Assembly (NCBI RefSeq): GCF_036013915.1 | Contig: NZ_CP107899.1 | Coordinates: forward strand, 5,704,001 to 5,768,000 | Source: Streptomyces sp. NBC_00464 | Lineage (GTDB): Bacteria; Actinomycetota; Actinomycetes; Streptomycetales; Streptomycetaceae | Length of the DNA: 64,000 nucleotides | Direction of reading: 5' to 3' | Part shown: in pieces, positions 17,078 through 24,210 of the stretch | How the letters are laid out: every line of letters starts with the position of its first letter | How positions within the stretch are numbered: position 1 is the stretch's first letter | The notes under the pieces: model-generated | Databases searched by the model: none | What the model saw: the letters and a program-made list of their open reading frames with translations, nothing else | Told to the model about the DNA's origin: nothing | Made by a program: the position numbers and the translations under genes

Positions 17078-18310
17078 ATGCTCCGCGCCATGGCGGACGG
17101 ACCGGGAACGGGCTCGACGGGACAGGCGCCCCAGGGCGCCCCGGATGTACTGGCACCGGCCCGGCTCGGGCCGCTCAGGCTGCGTAACCGGGTCATCAAG
17201 GCCGCGACCTTCGAGGGCGTCACCCCCGACGCGCTGGTCACCCAGGAGCTCATCGACTACCACCTGCGCCCCGCCGCCGGCGGGGTCGCCATGACCACCG
17301 TGGCCTACTGCGCGGTGGCGCCGGAGGGGCGCACCGAGCGGCGTCAGCTGTGGATGCGGCCCGAGGCGCTGCCGGGGCTGCGCAGGCTGACGGAGGCGGT
17401 GCACGATACCGGCGCCGCCGTCAGCGCACAGCTGGGCCACGCGGGCCCGGTGGCCGACGGCCGGTCCAACGGGCTGTCCTCCCTCGCCCCGATGGCGGGG
17501 TTCAACGCGCTGAGCATGCGCCGCAACAAGGCGGCCACGGCCGAGGACATCGACCGGGTCATCAAGGCCCACGCCGAGGCGGCCCTGCTGGCGGCCGAGG
17601 CGGGCTTCGACGCCGTGGAGATCCACCTCGGCCACAACTACCTGGCCAGCGCCTTCCTCAGCCCCCGGCTGAACCGCCGCACCGACGCCTTCGGCGGCTC
17701 GCTGCGCGCACGTGCCGCCGTGGCGCTGGGTGTCACGCGTGCGGTACGCGATGCGCTGGGTGACCGTATCGCCATCACCGCCAAGCTGAACATGAAGGAC
17801 GGTGCGCCCGGCGGACTCACCGTGGACGACAGCCTTCAGGTCGCGCGCTGGCTGGAGGAGGACGGCAGTGTCGACGCGCTCGAACTGACGGCAGGCAGCT
17901 CGCTGTTGAACCCGATGTACCTGTTCCGCGGCGACGCCCCGGTCGCGGAGTTCGCGGCGAACTTCCCGCTCCCGCAGCGCCTCGGGATCCGGGCGACGGG
18001 CCGCGCCTTCTTCCGTACGTACCCGTACCGGCCGCTGTATCTGCTGGAGGCCGCCCGGCAGTTCCGCGACGCGCTCGAACTGCCGTTGATCCTGCTGGGC
18101 GGGGTCACCGACCGGCAGGGCATGGACCGTGCCATGGCGGAGGGCTTCGAGTTCGTCGCGATGGCCCGCGCCCTGCTGCGCGAACCCGACCTGCTGCACC
18201 GCATCGGGCGCGATGCCGGCACCCGCTCGGAGTGCATCCACTGCAACCGCTGCATGCCCACCATCTACACGGGGACACACTGCCCGCTGATCGGGGAACG
18301 GGTGCGCTGA
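17078..18310 (+). CDS. NADH:flavin oxidoreductase, old yellow enzyme family, with C-terminal Cys cluster
   Basis: About 410 residues, an FMN-dependent (beta/alpha)8 barrel. Seen: the N-terminal LGPLRLRNRVIKAATFEGVT, AQLGHAGP (substrate/FMN region), VEIHLGHNYLASAFLSPRLN with NRRTDAFGGS (FMN phosphate loop), and LLGGVTDRQGMDRAMAEGFE. The C-terminus holds CIHCNRC plus a further Cys nine residues on, resembling the Cys-x2-Cys-x2-Cys...Cys [4Fe-4S] site of trimethylamine dehydrogenase and dienoyl-CoA reductases, although the second flavin domains of those enzymes are missing. Start is uncertain (ATG 17078 or 17090, no clear ribosome site). Neighbours suggest amine or amino-acid turnover (inference). 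Confidence 0.82.
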   Translation: MLRAMADGPGTGSTGQAPQGAPDVLAPARLGPLRLRNRVIKAATFEGVTPDALVTQELIDYHLRPAAGGVAMTTVAYCAVAPEGRTERRQLWMRPEALPGLRRLTEAVHDTGAAVSAQLGHAGPVADGRSNGLSSLAPMAGFNALSMRRNKAATAEDIDRVIKAHAEAALLAAEAGFDAVEIHLGHNYLASAFLSPRLNRRTDAFGGSLRARAAVALGVTRAVRDALGDRIAITAKLNMKDGAPGGLTVDDSLQVARWLEEDGSVDALELTAGSSLLNPMYLFRGDAPVAEFAANFPLPQRLGIRATGRAFFRTYPYRPLYLLEAARQFRDALELPLILLGGVTDRQGMDRAMAEGFEFVAMARALLREPDLLHRIGRDAGTRSECIHCNRCMPTIYTGTHCPLIGERVR

Positions 18311-18454
18311 GCGGCTCCAGCGGTGCGGTGTTCCGGACGCCGCCCGGCCGGGTGCGTGTCCCCGGGCCACTTCGGCTGTTAGCGTCCGCCCTCCACCGGA
18401 TCGGAAGGCTGTGCCGGTGACGCCTCGGCGTCACGGAGAAGGAGTGGTGTCCCC

Positions 18455-19675
18455 ATGCGTGTCCTCCTGGTCGGAGCGGGAGGTGTGGGCACGGCGATCA
18501 CTCGGATCGCGGCCCGCCGGCCGTTCTTCGAGCACATGACGGTCGCCGACTACGACCTCGGACGGGCCGAGAGCGCCGTCGCGGCCCTGGGGGAGCGGGG
18601 GGACCGGTTCGGTGCCGTCCGGCTGGACGCCTCGGACCGGGCGGCGGTGCTGGAAGCGCTCGGTGCCCACCGCTGCGACGTCCTGCTCAACGCCACGGAC
18701 CCCCGTTTCGTGCTGCCGCTGTTCGAGTCGGCCCTCGCCCATGGCGCGCACTACCTCGACATGGCCATGTCCCTGTCCCGGCCGCACCCGACCCGTCCGT
18801 ACGAGGAGTGCGGGGTCAAGCTCGGGGACGCGCAGTTCGAACGGGCCGCGGAGTGGGAGGCCGCAGGACGTCTCGCCCTCGTGGGCATGGGCGTGGAGCC
18901 CGGCCTGTCCGATGTGTTCGCGCGGTACGCCTCCGACGAACTCTTCGACGAGATCGAGGAGATCGGGATCCGGGACGGGGCGAACCTGACGGTGGACGGC
19001 TATGACTTCGCGCCGTCGTTCAGCATCTGGACGACCATCGAGGAGTGCCTGAACCCGCCGGTCGTGTACGAGCAGGAGCGGGGCTGGTACACCACGGCCC
19101 CCTTCAGCGAGCCGGAGGTCTTCGACTTCCCCGAAGGCATCGGGCCCGTGGAGTGCGTCAACGTGGAGCACGAGGAGGTGCTGCTCGTCCCGCGGTGGCT
19201 GAAGGCCCGGAAGGTCACCTTCAAGTACGGGCTCGGCGACGAGTTCATCGGGGTGCTCAAGACCCTCCACATGCTCGGACTCGACCGGACCGAACCCGTG
19301 TCCGTGCGGAGCGGCTCGGGGCAGGCCGCGGTGTCGCCCCGTGACGTGGTCGCCGCCTGTCTGCCCGACCCCGCCGGACTCGGCGAGCGGATGCACGGCA
19401 AGACGTGCGCGGGGACCTGGGTGAAGGGCGTCAAGGACGGCCGGCCCCGGGAGGTCTACCTCTACCACGTCGTCGACAACCAGTGGTCGATGCGGGAGTA
19501 CGGTTCCCAGGCCGTCGTCTGGCAGACCGCGATCAATCCCGTGGCCGCCCTCGAACTCCTCGCGGACGGCGTGTGGGGCGGCAGTGGGGTGCTGGGGCCC
19601 GAGGCCCTGCCGCCGCGGCCGTTCCTCGATCTGCTGACCGAGTACGGCGCACCGTGGGGCATGCGCGAGCAGTGA
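18455..19675 (+). CDS. Saccharopine dehydrogenase-like NAD(P)-dependent protein
   Basis: 406 residues. The N-terminus is a Rossmann fold (MRVLLVGAGGVGTAITRIAA), followed by the CDVLLNATDPRFVLPLFESA and YLDMA motifs of the saccharopine/carboxynorspermidine dehydrogenase superfamily and the GMGVEPGLSDVFARYA loop. The rest is the substrate-binding domain. In this superfamily the reaction joins or splits an amine and an oxoacid; placed after a glutamylpolyamine ligase and before an amine permease, a polyamine-type substrate is plausible but unproven. The ATG has GGAG about ten bases upstream, just after a GTGACGCC-TC-GGCGTCAC hairpin (18417-18434) in the leader. Confidence 0.85.
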   Translation: MRVLLVGAGGVGTAITRIAARRPFFEHMTVADYDLGRAESAVAALGERGDRFGAVRLDASDRAAVLEALGAHRCDVLLNATDPRFVLPLFESALAHGAHYLDMAMSLSRPHPTRPYEECGVKLGDAQFERAAEWEAAGRLALVGMGVEPGLSDVFARYASDELFDEIEEIGIRDGANLTVDGYDFAPSFSIWTTIEECLNPPVVYEQERGWYTTAPFSEPEVFDFPEGIGPVECVNVEHEEVLLVPRWLKARKVTFKYGLGDEFIGVLKTLHMLGLDRTEPVSVRSGSGQAAVSPRDVVAACLPDPAGLGERMHGKTCAGTWVKGVKDGRPREVYLYHVVDNQWSMREYGSQAVVWQTAINPVAALELLADGVWGGSGVLGPEALPPRPFLDLLTEYGAPWGMREQ

Positions 19676-19680
19676 CCCGT

Positions 19681-19725
19681 GGTGCGTACATCCGCTGGGC
19701 CGTGTGCGCGGCGGATGTGCGCACC
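19681..19725 (+). terminator. Hairpin between saccharopine-dehydrogenase-like gene and permease
   Basis: GGTGCGTACATCCGC (19681-19695) pairs with 19711-19725 over 15 bp with a single wobble pair; the loop is 15 bases. It lies 5 bp after the upstream stop codon. Confidence 0.7.
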
Positions 19726-19798
19726 CGGAACCGCCTCCCTAGCATGACAAAAGGCCCATTCCGCTTCCTCCCCGGGCCCGTGAGCGTAGCGAGGGCAC

Positions 19799-21292
19799 AT
19801 GGCAAAGGAACTTGCCGAACCAGCGCGGCCGGCGACTCTGAAGGCCAACGCGATCGGCTTCGTCGACGCGCTCGTCATCGGACTGAACGCCACCTCCCCG
19901 GCCTACTCCGTGGCGGCCGTCATCGGGCCGATCGTCGCGCTCGTCGGCATCTACGCACCCGGAGTGCTCTTCGCCTCCTTCGTGCCGATGCTCTTCATCG
20001 CCTCGGCGTTCTACTACCTGAACAAGGTCGACCAGGACTGCGGGACGACGTTCTCCTGGGTGACCCGCGCGATGGGACCGTGGACCGGGTGGCTGGGGGG
20101 ATGGGCCATCACCATGACCGGTGTGCTTGTCGTGGGGTCCCTCGCGGACGTGGCCGTCAGCTTCGGCCTGCTGGCCGTCGGACTCGACAGCTGGGCCGAC
20201 AACACCTTCGTGCGCCAGCTGCTCACCGTGATCCTGATCCTGGTGATGACGGGCCTGTGCGTCATCGGTACGGAGCTGTCGGCCAAGGTGCAGAACGTGC
20301 TGATCCTGGCGCAGGTGGCGTTCCTCATCGTCTTCGTGATCGTCGCGCTGTACCGCGTCTACGCGGGCACGACATCGTTCGACTCCATCCACCCCTCGGC
20401 CGAGTGGCTCAACCCCTTCGGGGCGGGCGGCGCGGCCCTCACCAGCGGCCTGCTGCTGGGCGTGTTCATCTACTGGGGCTGGGAATCCGCCGTCAACCTC
20501 ACCGAGGAGGTCGAGGACTCCGCGACCGCCCCCGGCAAGGCGGGTGTGTGGTCGACCGTCATCCTGCTGGTGACGTACCTGTCGGTCGGCTTCGCGGTCG
20601 TCGCGTTCGCCGGAACGGCGTACCTGGCCGAGAACGCCGACGAGGAGGAGTTCATCTTCGCCCTGCTCGCCCGCGAGGTCATGGGCGGCTGGGACTGGGT
20701 CGTACTGCTGGCGGTCGCGACGTCCGCGCTCGCCTCGACCCAGACCACCATCATTCCCGCCTCCCGCACCGCGCTGTCGATGGCCCGCCGGCACGCGCTC
20801 CCGGCGCACTTCGCCCGTATCAACCCGCGGTTCAGGACCCCTGACGTGAGCACCTGGTGGGTGGCCGCCATCGCCATCGCCTGGTATCTCGTCGTCAACC
20901 GGATCAGCGAGAACGCCCTGTTCGACTCGCTGACGGCGCTGTCCCTGCTGATCGCCTTCTACTACGCGCTGACCGGTGTGGCCTGCGCGGTCTACTACCG
21001 GCACCATCTGACCGAGAGCGTACGGAGCTTCCTGCTCATCGGCCTCGCTCCGCTGATCGGATCCGGTCTGCTGACCTGGCTGCTCGTGCGGTCCGTCATC
21101 GACATGTCGGACCCGGCGAACTCCTACAGCGGCACATCGTGGTTCGGTCTCGGCCCGCCACTCGTCATCGGCATCTGCATCAGCCTGATCGGTGTGGTGC
21201 TCATGGTGGTGTGGCGGTTCCGGTCGCCCCTCTTCTGGGCCGAGCGCCGCGGTGTGGTCGACCCCGGCCTCGTGCACGGCAAGGAGTCCTGA
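19799..21292 (+). CDS. APC-superfamily amino acid/amine permease
   Basis: 497 residues with about twelve transmembrane segments. The first helix has the APC substrate-site sequence LVIGLNATSPAYSVAAVIGP; the helix 6 region has GVFIYWGWESAVNLTEEVED, and the loop STQTTIIPASRTALSMARRHALP is typical of the family. Imports an amino acid or polyamine with protons; substrate unknown. The ATG has GAGGG five bases upstream. Only one base separates its stop from the UspA gene start, so the two are one transcription and translation unit. Confidence 0.9.
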   Translation: MAKELAEPARPATLKANAIGFVDALVIGLNATSPAYSVAAVIGPIVALVGIYAPGVLFASFVPMLFIASAFYYLNKVDQDCGTTFSWVTRAMGPWTGWLGGWAITMTGVLVVGSLADVAVSFGLLAVGLDSWADNTFVRQLLTVILILVMTGLCVIGTELSAKVQNVLILAQVAFLIVFVIVALYRVYAGTTSFDSIHPSAEWLNPFGAGGAALTSGLLLGVFIYWGWESAVNLTEEVEDSATAPGKAGVWSTVILLVTYLSVGFAVVAFAGTAYLAENADEEEFIFALLAREVMGGWDWVVLLAVATSALASTQTTIIPASRTALSMARRHALPAHFARINPRFRTPDVSTWWVAAIAIAWYLVVNRISENALFDSLTALSLLIAFYYALTGVACAVYYRHHLTESVRSFLLIGLAPLIGSGLLTWLLVRSVIDMSDPANSYSGTSWFGLGPPLVIGICISLIGVVLMVVWRFRSPLFWAERRGVVDPGLVHGKES

Positions 21293-21293
21293 C

Positions 21294-21716
21294 ATGTCCG
21301 TGGTCCTCGGCTACGACGAGTCACCCGGTGCCGCACGCGCCCTGCGTATCGCGATCGAGGTGGCCGCCGCGTACGGCGAACCGCTGGTCCTGGTCTACGG
21401 GGCGGCGCCGCCGGGCCCCGTGGGCGAGGAGTACCGGGCTCACTACGAAGCCGTCCGGCAGGCAGGCCGTTCCGGCCTTGAGCGTGCGGTCGCGGCGGCC
21501 GACGAGGCGGGCGTGCCGGCCACCGTCGAAGTGATCGACCGCAGTCCGGCACAGGCCCTGATCGAGGCCGCCGCACGTCACGAGGCCCGAGTCATCGTGG
21601 TGGGCAGCTGGGGCGAGAGCCCGATCCGCGGGGCGCTGCTCGGCTCCACCCCGCACAAGCTCCTCCACCTGTCGACCGTGCCGGTGCTCTGTGTGCCGAC
21701 GGAGGCGGAGGGCTGA
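21294..21716 (+). CDS. UspA-family nucleotide-binding protein
   Basis: 140 residues, a single universal stress domain. The ATP-binding form is recognisable: VVLGYDESPGAARALRIAIE at the N-terminus, ARVIVVGSWGESPIRGALLG (G-x2-G-x9-G-type loop) and the terminal STVPVLCVPT strand. GAAAGG-type ribosome site: AAGGAGTCC before the ATG, inside the end of the permease gene. USP domains often sit next to or fused with permeases and are thought to sense ATP; here it probably modulates the permease encoded just upstream (inference). Confidence 0.88.
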   Translation: MSVVLGYDESPGAARALRIAIEVAAAYGEPLVLVYGAAPPGPVGEEYRAHYEAVRQAGRSGLERAVAAADEAGVPATVEVIDRSPAQALIEAAARHEARVIVVGSWGESPIRGALLGSTPHKLLHLSTVPVLCVPTEAEG

Positions 21717-21754
21717 GGCGGACGGGCGTGCCCGTCCGACCGACCGCCTCAGCC
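21711..21754. terminator. Bidirectional terminator overlapping both convergent stop codons
   Basis: GGCTGAGGCGG (21711-21721) pairs with CCGCCTCAGCC (21744-21754), and inside these GACGGGC-GT-GCCCGTC forms the tip. The stem contains the uspA TGA (21714-21716) and the complement of the TetR stop (21749-21751). Confidence 0.8.
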
Positions 21755-22336
21755 GAAGCTCCGCCCCATCTCGTCCAGGATCTCGTCGATCACGTCGATG
21801 GGCTCCCGGGCCAGATCCTCCTCGATCCACATCCGCATCGCGATCCGCAGCGAGGAGAGGAACGCCGCCGCGAGGACCAAGGGGCGGACCGGGGTCCGGC
21901 GGGCGGCCACGGCCTCGGCCAAGTCCCGTTCCATCGCAGCATGGTTGGCGAGCTGGCGGGCCAGCAGAGAGGGGTGGCGCATGGCGAGACGGGTGCGGAC
22001 GGCCCATTCGCGTTCCGGGGGTGCGACGCGCTCGGCGAACTGCGCCACGGCCGCGCGCAGCGCCGTCCACGCGCCCTCCTCGGCGGGCCGCTCGCGCACG
22101 GCCCGGACGAGCTCCCCGATCTGCTGCTCCTCGCCGTACAGAAGGGCATCCTCCTTGCCCGCGAAGTAGTTGGAGAACGTTCTGCGGGAGATCCCGGCCG
22201 CATCGGCCACCGCCTCCACCGTCAGCTGGTCGAAGCCGTGCTCGACGGTCAGCCGCAAGGCCGCTTCGTGCACGGCCTGCCGGGTGGCTTCCTTCTTGCG
22301 TTCCCGCAGTCCCACAGCGCGCTCCATGAGATCCAT
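21749..22336 (-). CDS. TetR-family transcriptional regulator
   Basis: 195 residues. The DNA-binding domain is at residues 10-60 with VEAVADAAGISRRTFSNYFAGKED as the helix-turn-helix. The C-terminal half (WAVRTRLAMRHPSLLARQLANH, then AAAFLSSLRIAMRMW) matches actinobacterial TetR regulators with a MftR-like C-domain. The recognition helix reads RRTFSNYF, different from the other TetR proteins in the window, so it should see a different operator. The ATG start is followed by a basic N-terminus. Target unknown; the convergent permease/UspA genes are not behind a shared promoter. Confidence 0.9.
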   Translation of the reverse strand: MDLMERAVGLRERKKEATRQAVHEAALRLTVEHGFDQLTVEAVADAAGISRRTFSNYFAGKEDALLYGEEQQIGELVRAVRERPAEEGAWTALRAAVAQFAERVAPPEREWAVRTRLAMRHPSLLARQLANHAAMERDLAEAVAARRTPVRPLVLAAAFLSSLRIAMRMWIEEDLAREPIDVIDEILDEMGRSFG

Positions 22337-22465
22337 TATCCGGGGCCGGAACGTCCGGGCGGGGCCGACTCGGTCCGGGCGATTGCGGTGGACTCCTCCT
22401 GGCGGGTCACCGACAATGGCCGTACGGCTGCCGAGTCACCGTCGGCCGTGGACGGGGGATGAGCG

Positions 22466-22693
22466 ATGACCGAAGTCCTTGTGCTGCTCGGACTGCTGTT
22501 CTTCACGATCGTTTCTCTGATCGTGAAGCTGACGCTCAAGGAGCGGCGACGCCGTACGGAGAACTTCGACGGCCAGCAGATCGAGCGCCACCACAGCGCG
22601 GAGATCCGCAACATCCGGGCGGCCAACACGTCGATCGCCGTCCACAACCGTTTCCTGGACGGCGGCAACGACCACCTGCCCCGGAAGCGCTGA
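22466..22693 (+). CDS. Small single-span membrane protein of unknown function
   Basis: 75 residues. One N-terminal helix (VLVLLGLLFFTIVSLIVKLT, about 4-23) is followed by a basic stretch (KERRRRTENF) and a polar tail rich in His, Asn and Arg. This is an inside-facing membrane anchor with a short cytoplasmic domain. Coding is supported by the GGGGGA ribosome site before the ATG, Streptomyces codon usage with strong third-position GC, and a coherent N-terminal signal-anchor. I do not recognise a family. It lies between the TetR gene (divergent) and the leader ORF of the methyltransferase gene. Confidence 0.65.
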   Translation: MTEVLVLLGLLFFTIVSLIVKLTLKERRRRTENFDGQQIERHHSAEIRNIRAANTSIAVHNRFLDGGNDHLPRKR

Positions 22694-22770
22694 GGCCGGG
22701 CGGGAGCGGAGCCGGGCTGAGGTAGTCTTTCGCATCCCCGCACGGGGACGTACCGAAGGAGGTGGGACCC

Positions 22771-22830
22771 ATTACCGCTGTATCAGGCTGGGTGCTCGCC
22801 TCACATGATCGCGTGGTCGACCGGACGTAA
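22771..22830 (+). CDS. Candidate 19-codon leader peptide with ATT start codon
   Basis: A near-consensus Shine-Dalgarno, AAGGAGGTG (22756-22764), is followed six bases later by ATT, not ATG/GTG, opening a frame of 19 codons ended by TAA: fMet/Ile-TAVSGWVLASHDRVVDRT. The in-frame GTG at 22762 overlaps the Shine-Dalgarno itself and is too close to use it. ATT is a known but rare start (infC in bacteria). The ORF overlaps the 5' arm of the hairpin described next and ends 47 bases before the methyltransferase start, which is where a regulatory leader peptide would be expected. Confidence 0.5.
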   Translation: MTAVSGWVLASHDRVVDRT

Positions 22831-22872
22831 CCGGCCGCGGAGCACCCATCGGCGTTTTTCCGAAAGGCTCCG
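22790..22872 (+). promoter_or_regulatory. Mutually exclusive hairpins in the leader of the PrmC-like gene
   Basis: Helix A: GGGTGCTC (22790-22797) with GAGCACCC (22840-22847), followed after 7 bases by TTTTT, which looks like an attenuator. Helix B: CGGAGC (22838-22843) with GCTCCG (22867-22872), which would enclose and touch the AAAGG ribosome site (22863-22867) of the methyltransferase. The two share 22840-22843 and cannot coexist. Ribosomes on the leader ORF would cover the 5' arm of helix A. The pairings are seen; the switching is inferred. Confidence 0.5.
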
Positions 22873-22876
22873 CTCC

Positions 22877-23704
22877 ATGCCGGTCCCGCTGTCACCGCTT
22901 GCTCTCTCCTCCCTCGTCACCACCCTCCGCTCCGCCGGCTGCGTATTCGCCGAGGACGAGGCGGATCTGCTCGCCGCCACCGCGGCCGGGCCCGTCGAAC
23001 TCGCCGCCATGGTGGAACGGCGCGTCACCGGCCATCCGCTGGAACACGTCCTCGGCTGGGCCGAGTTCAGCGGTCTGCGCATCGCCGTGGACCCCGGGGT
23101 CTTCGTGCCCCGCCGCCGCACCGAGTTCCTGATCCGCCACGCCGCGGAACTGGCGCCGAGCCCGGCCGTCGTGGTCGACCTCTGCTGCGGTTCGGGCGCC
23201 CTCGGTGCCGCACTCGCCGCCCTGCTGGACGGCGTCGAGCTCCACGCCGCCGACGTGGAACCCGCCGCGGTGCGCTGCGCCCGGCGCAATGTCGGCGGCC
23301 TGGGCCGGGTCTACGAGGGCGATCTCTTCGCCCCTCTGCCCGGCTCGCTGCGCGGACGCGTCGACGTGCTCCTCGCCAATGTGCCGTACGTACCGACGGA
23401 CGATGTCGCCCTGCTGCCCGCCGAGGCGCGCGTCCACGAACCGCTCGTCGCCCTCGACGGAGGCGGCGACGGTCTCGACGTGATGCGCCGGGTGGCCGCC
23501 GAGGCGCCGCAGTGGCTGGCCCCCGGCGGCAGCCTGCTGGTCGAGACCAGCGAGCGGCAGGCGGCACGGGCCGAGGAGGCCGTGGGCAGCAGCGGGCTCG
23601 TCCCGCGGGTGGTCACCTCCGAGGAGTCCTACGCCACCGTCGTCATCGGGACGCGCCCCGGTCCGGGGCGGGGGGTTCCGTCCTCAATCGCCGGACGGGC
23701 TTGA
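22877..23704 (+). CDS. PrmC/HemK-like N5-glutamine methyltransferase
   Basis: 275 residues. The N-terminal helical part has the PrmC-like GHPLEHVLGWAEFSGLRIAV and FVPRRRTEFLI motifs. The SAM domain has VVVDLCCGSGALGAALAALL (motif I) and LLANVPYVPTD, where canonical PrmC has NPPY. It therefore belongs to the 'putative protein N5-glutamine methyltransferase' group, a paralogue rather than the housekeeping release-factor enzyme (inference). The ATG at 22877 follows the leader region; an upstream in-frame ATG at 22805 lies within it. The last residues (VPSSIAGRA) and the stop codon are encoded by a copy of the interspersed repeat. Confidence 0.85.
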   Translation: MPVPLSPLALSSLVTTLRSAGCVFAEDEADLLAATAAGPVELAAMVERRVTGHPLEHVLGWAEFSGLRIAVDPGVFVPRRRTEFLIRHAAELAPSPAVVVDLCCGSGALGAALAALLDGVELHAADVEPAAVRCARRNVGGLGRVYEGDLFAPLPGSLRGRVDVLLANVPYVPTDDVALLPAEARVHEPLVALDGGGDGLDVMRRVAAEAPQWLAPGGSLLVETSERQAARAEEAVGSSGLVPRVVTSEESYATVVIGTRPGPGRGVPSSIAGRA

Positions 23705-24099
23705 GTGCGGGTCCCCCGCCGGGTGCGCCCCTTGCCCGGTGGGTGGGGGTGGGGGCCCTCCGGGGAGACTCCTCAAAAATGGCGTGTGCACCCGACGACG
23801 AACAGGGACCCGGGTCGTACGCCATTTTCTGCGGGGACTCCCCTGCACGCCCCCACCCTGCATCGTGTGCGTCTGCACACCGGCCCTGATGACTGCCGCA
23901 GACGCAGGGCGGCCGGGTCCGGGGCCGTGCAGGGGAGTCCCCGCAGGACGACGAACAGGTACCCGGGTCGTTCGCGTACCCGCGGAACGTTCGTCGTTTG
24001 AGGAGACGCCCCGGAGGGGCCCCGGACCCCCACCCACCGGGGCACAGCGCCCCGCGGGGCACCCGCACGACCAAGCCCGTCCGGCGATTGAGGACGGAA
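23676..24099. repeat. 424-bp nested palindromic intergenic structure bounded by inverted interspersed repeats
   Basis: The 506-bp gap before glnE is almost filled by this structure. Outer arms 23676-23777 and 23997-24099 are imperfect inverted copies of about 100 bp, each starting with the CTCAATCGCCGGACGGGC repeat. Inside are a hairpin AAAATGGCGT/ACGCCATTTT (23776-23785 with 23819-23828), a 20-bp perfect inverted pair (23830-23849 with 23926-23945), a central hairpin GCGTCTGC/GCAGACGC (23869-23876 with 23898-23905), and ACGACGAAC/GTTCGTCGT (23948-23956 with 23989-23997). Frames crossing it show no protein character. Confidence 0.8.
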
Positions 24100-24210
24100 C
24101 CCCGCACCAAGGACCGGGTCATGAAACGGGCCGGGCACTCCACGGGAACATCAGGGCCCGGCTAGGCTCGGAAGACTGGAAGGTGATCGGGCGGCGGGCA
24201 GGAGCGCGGA

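Noticed and set aside
23739..24210. Several overlapping frames through the large palindrome that appear to extend glnE or the methyltransferase
   Set aside because: They translate inverted repeats into Pro/Arg/Gly-rich sequence; glnE starts properly at 24211 and the methyltransferase stops at 23704.
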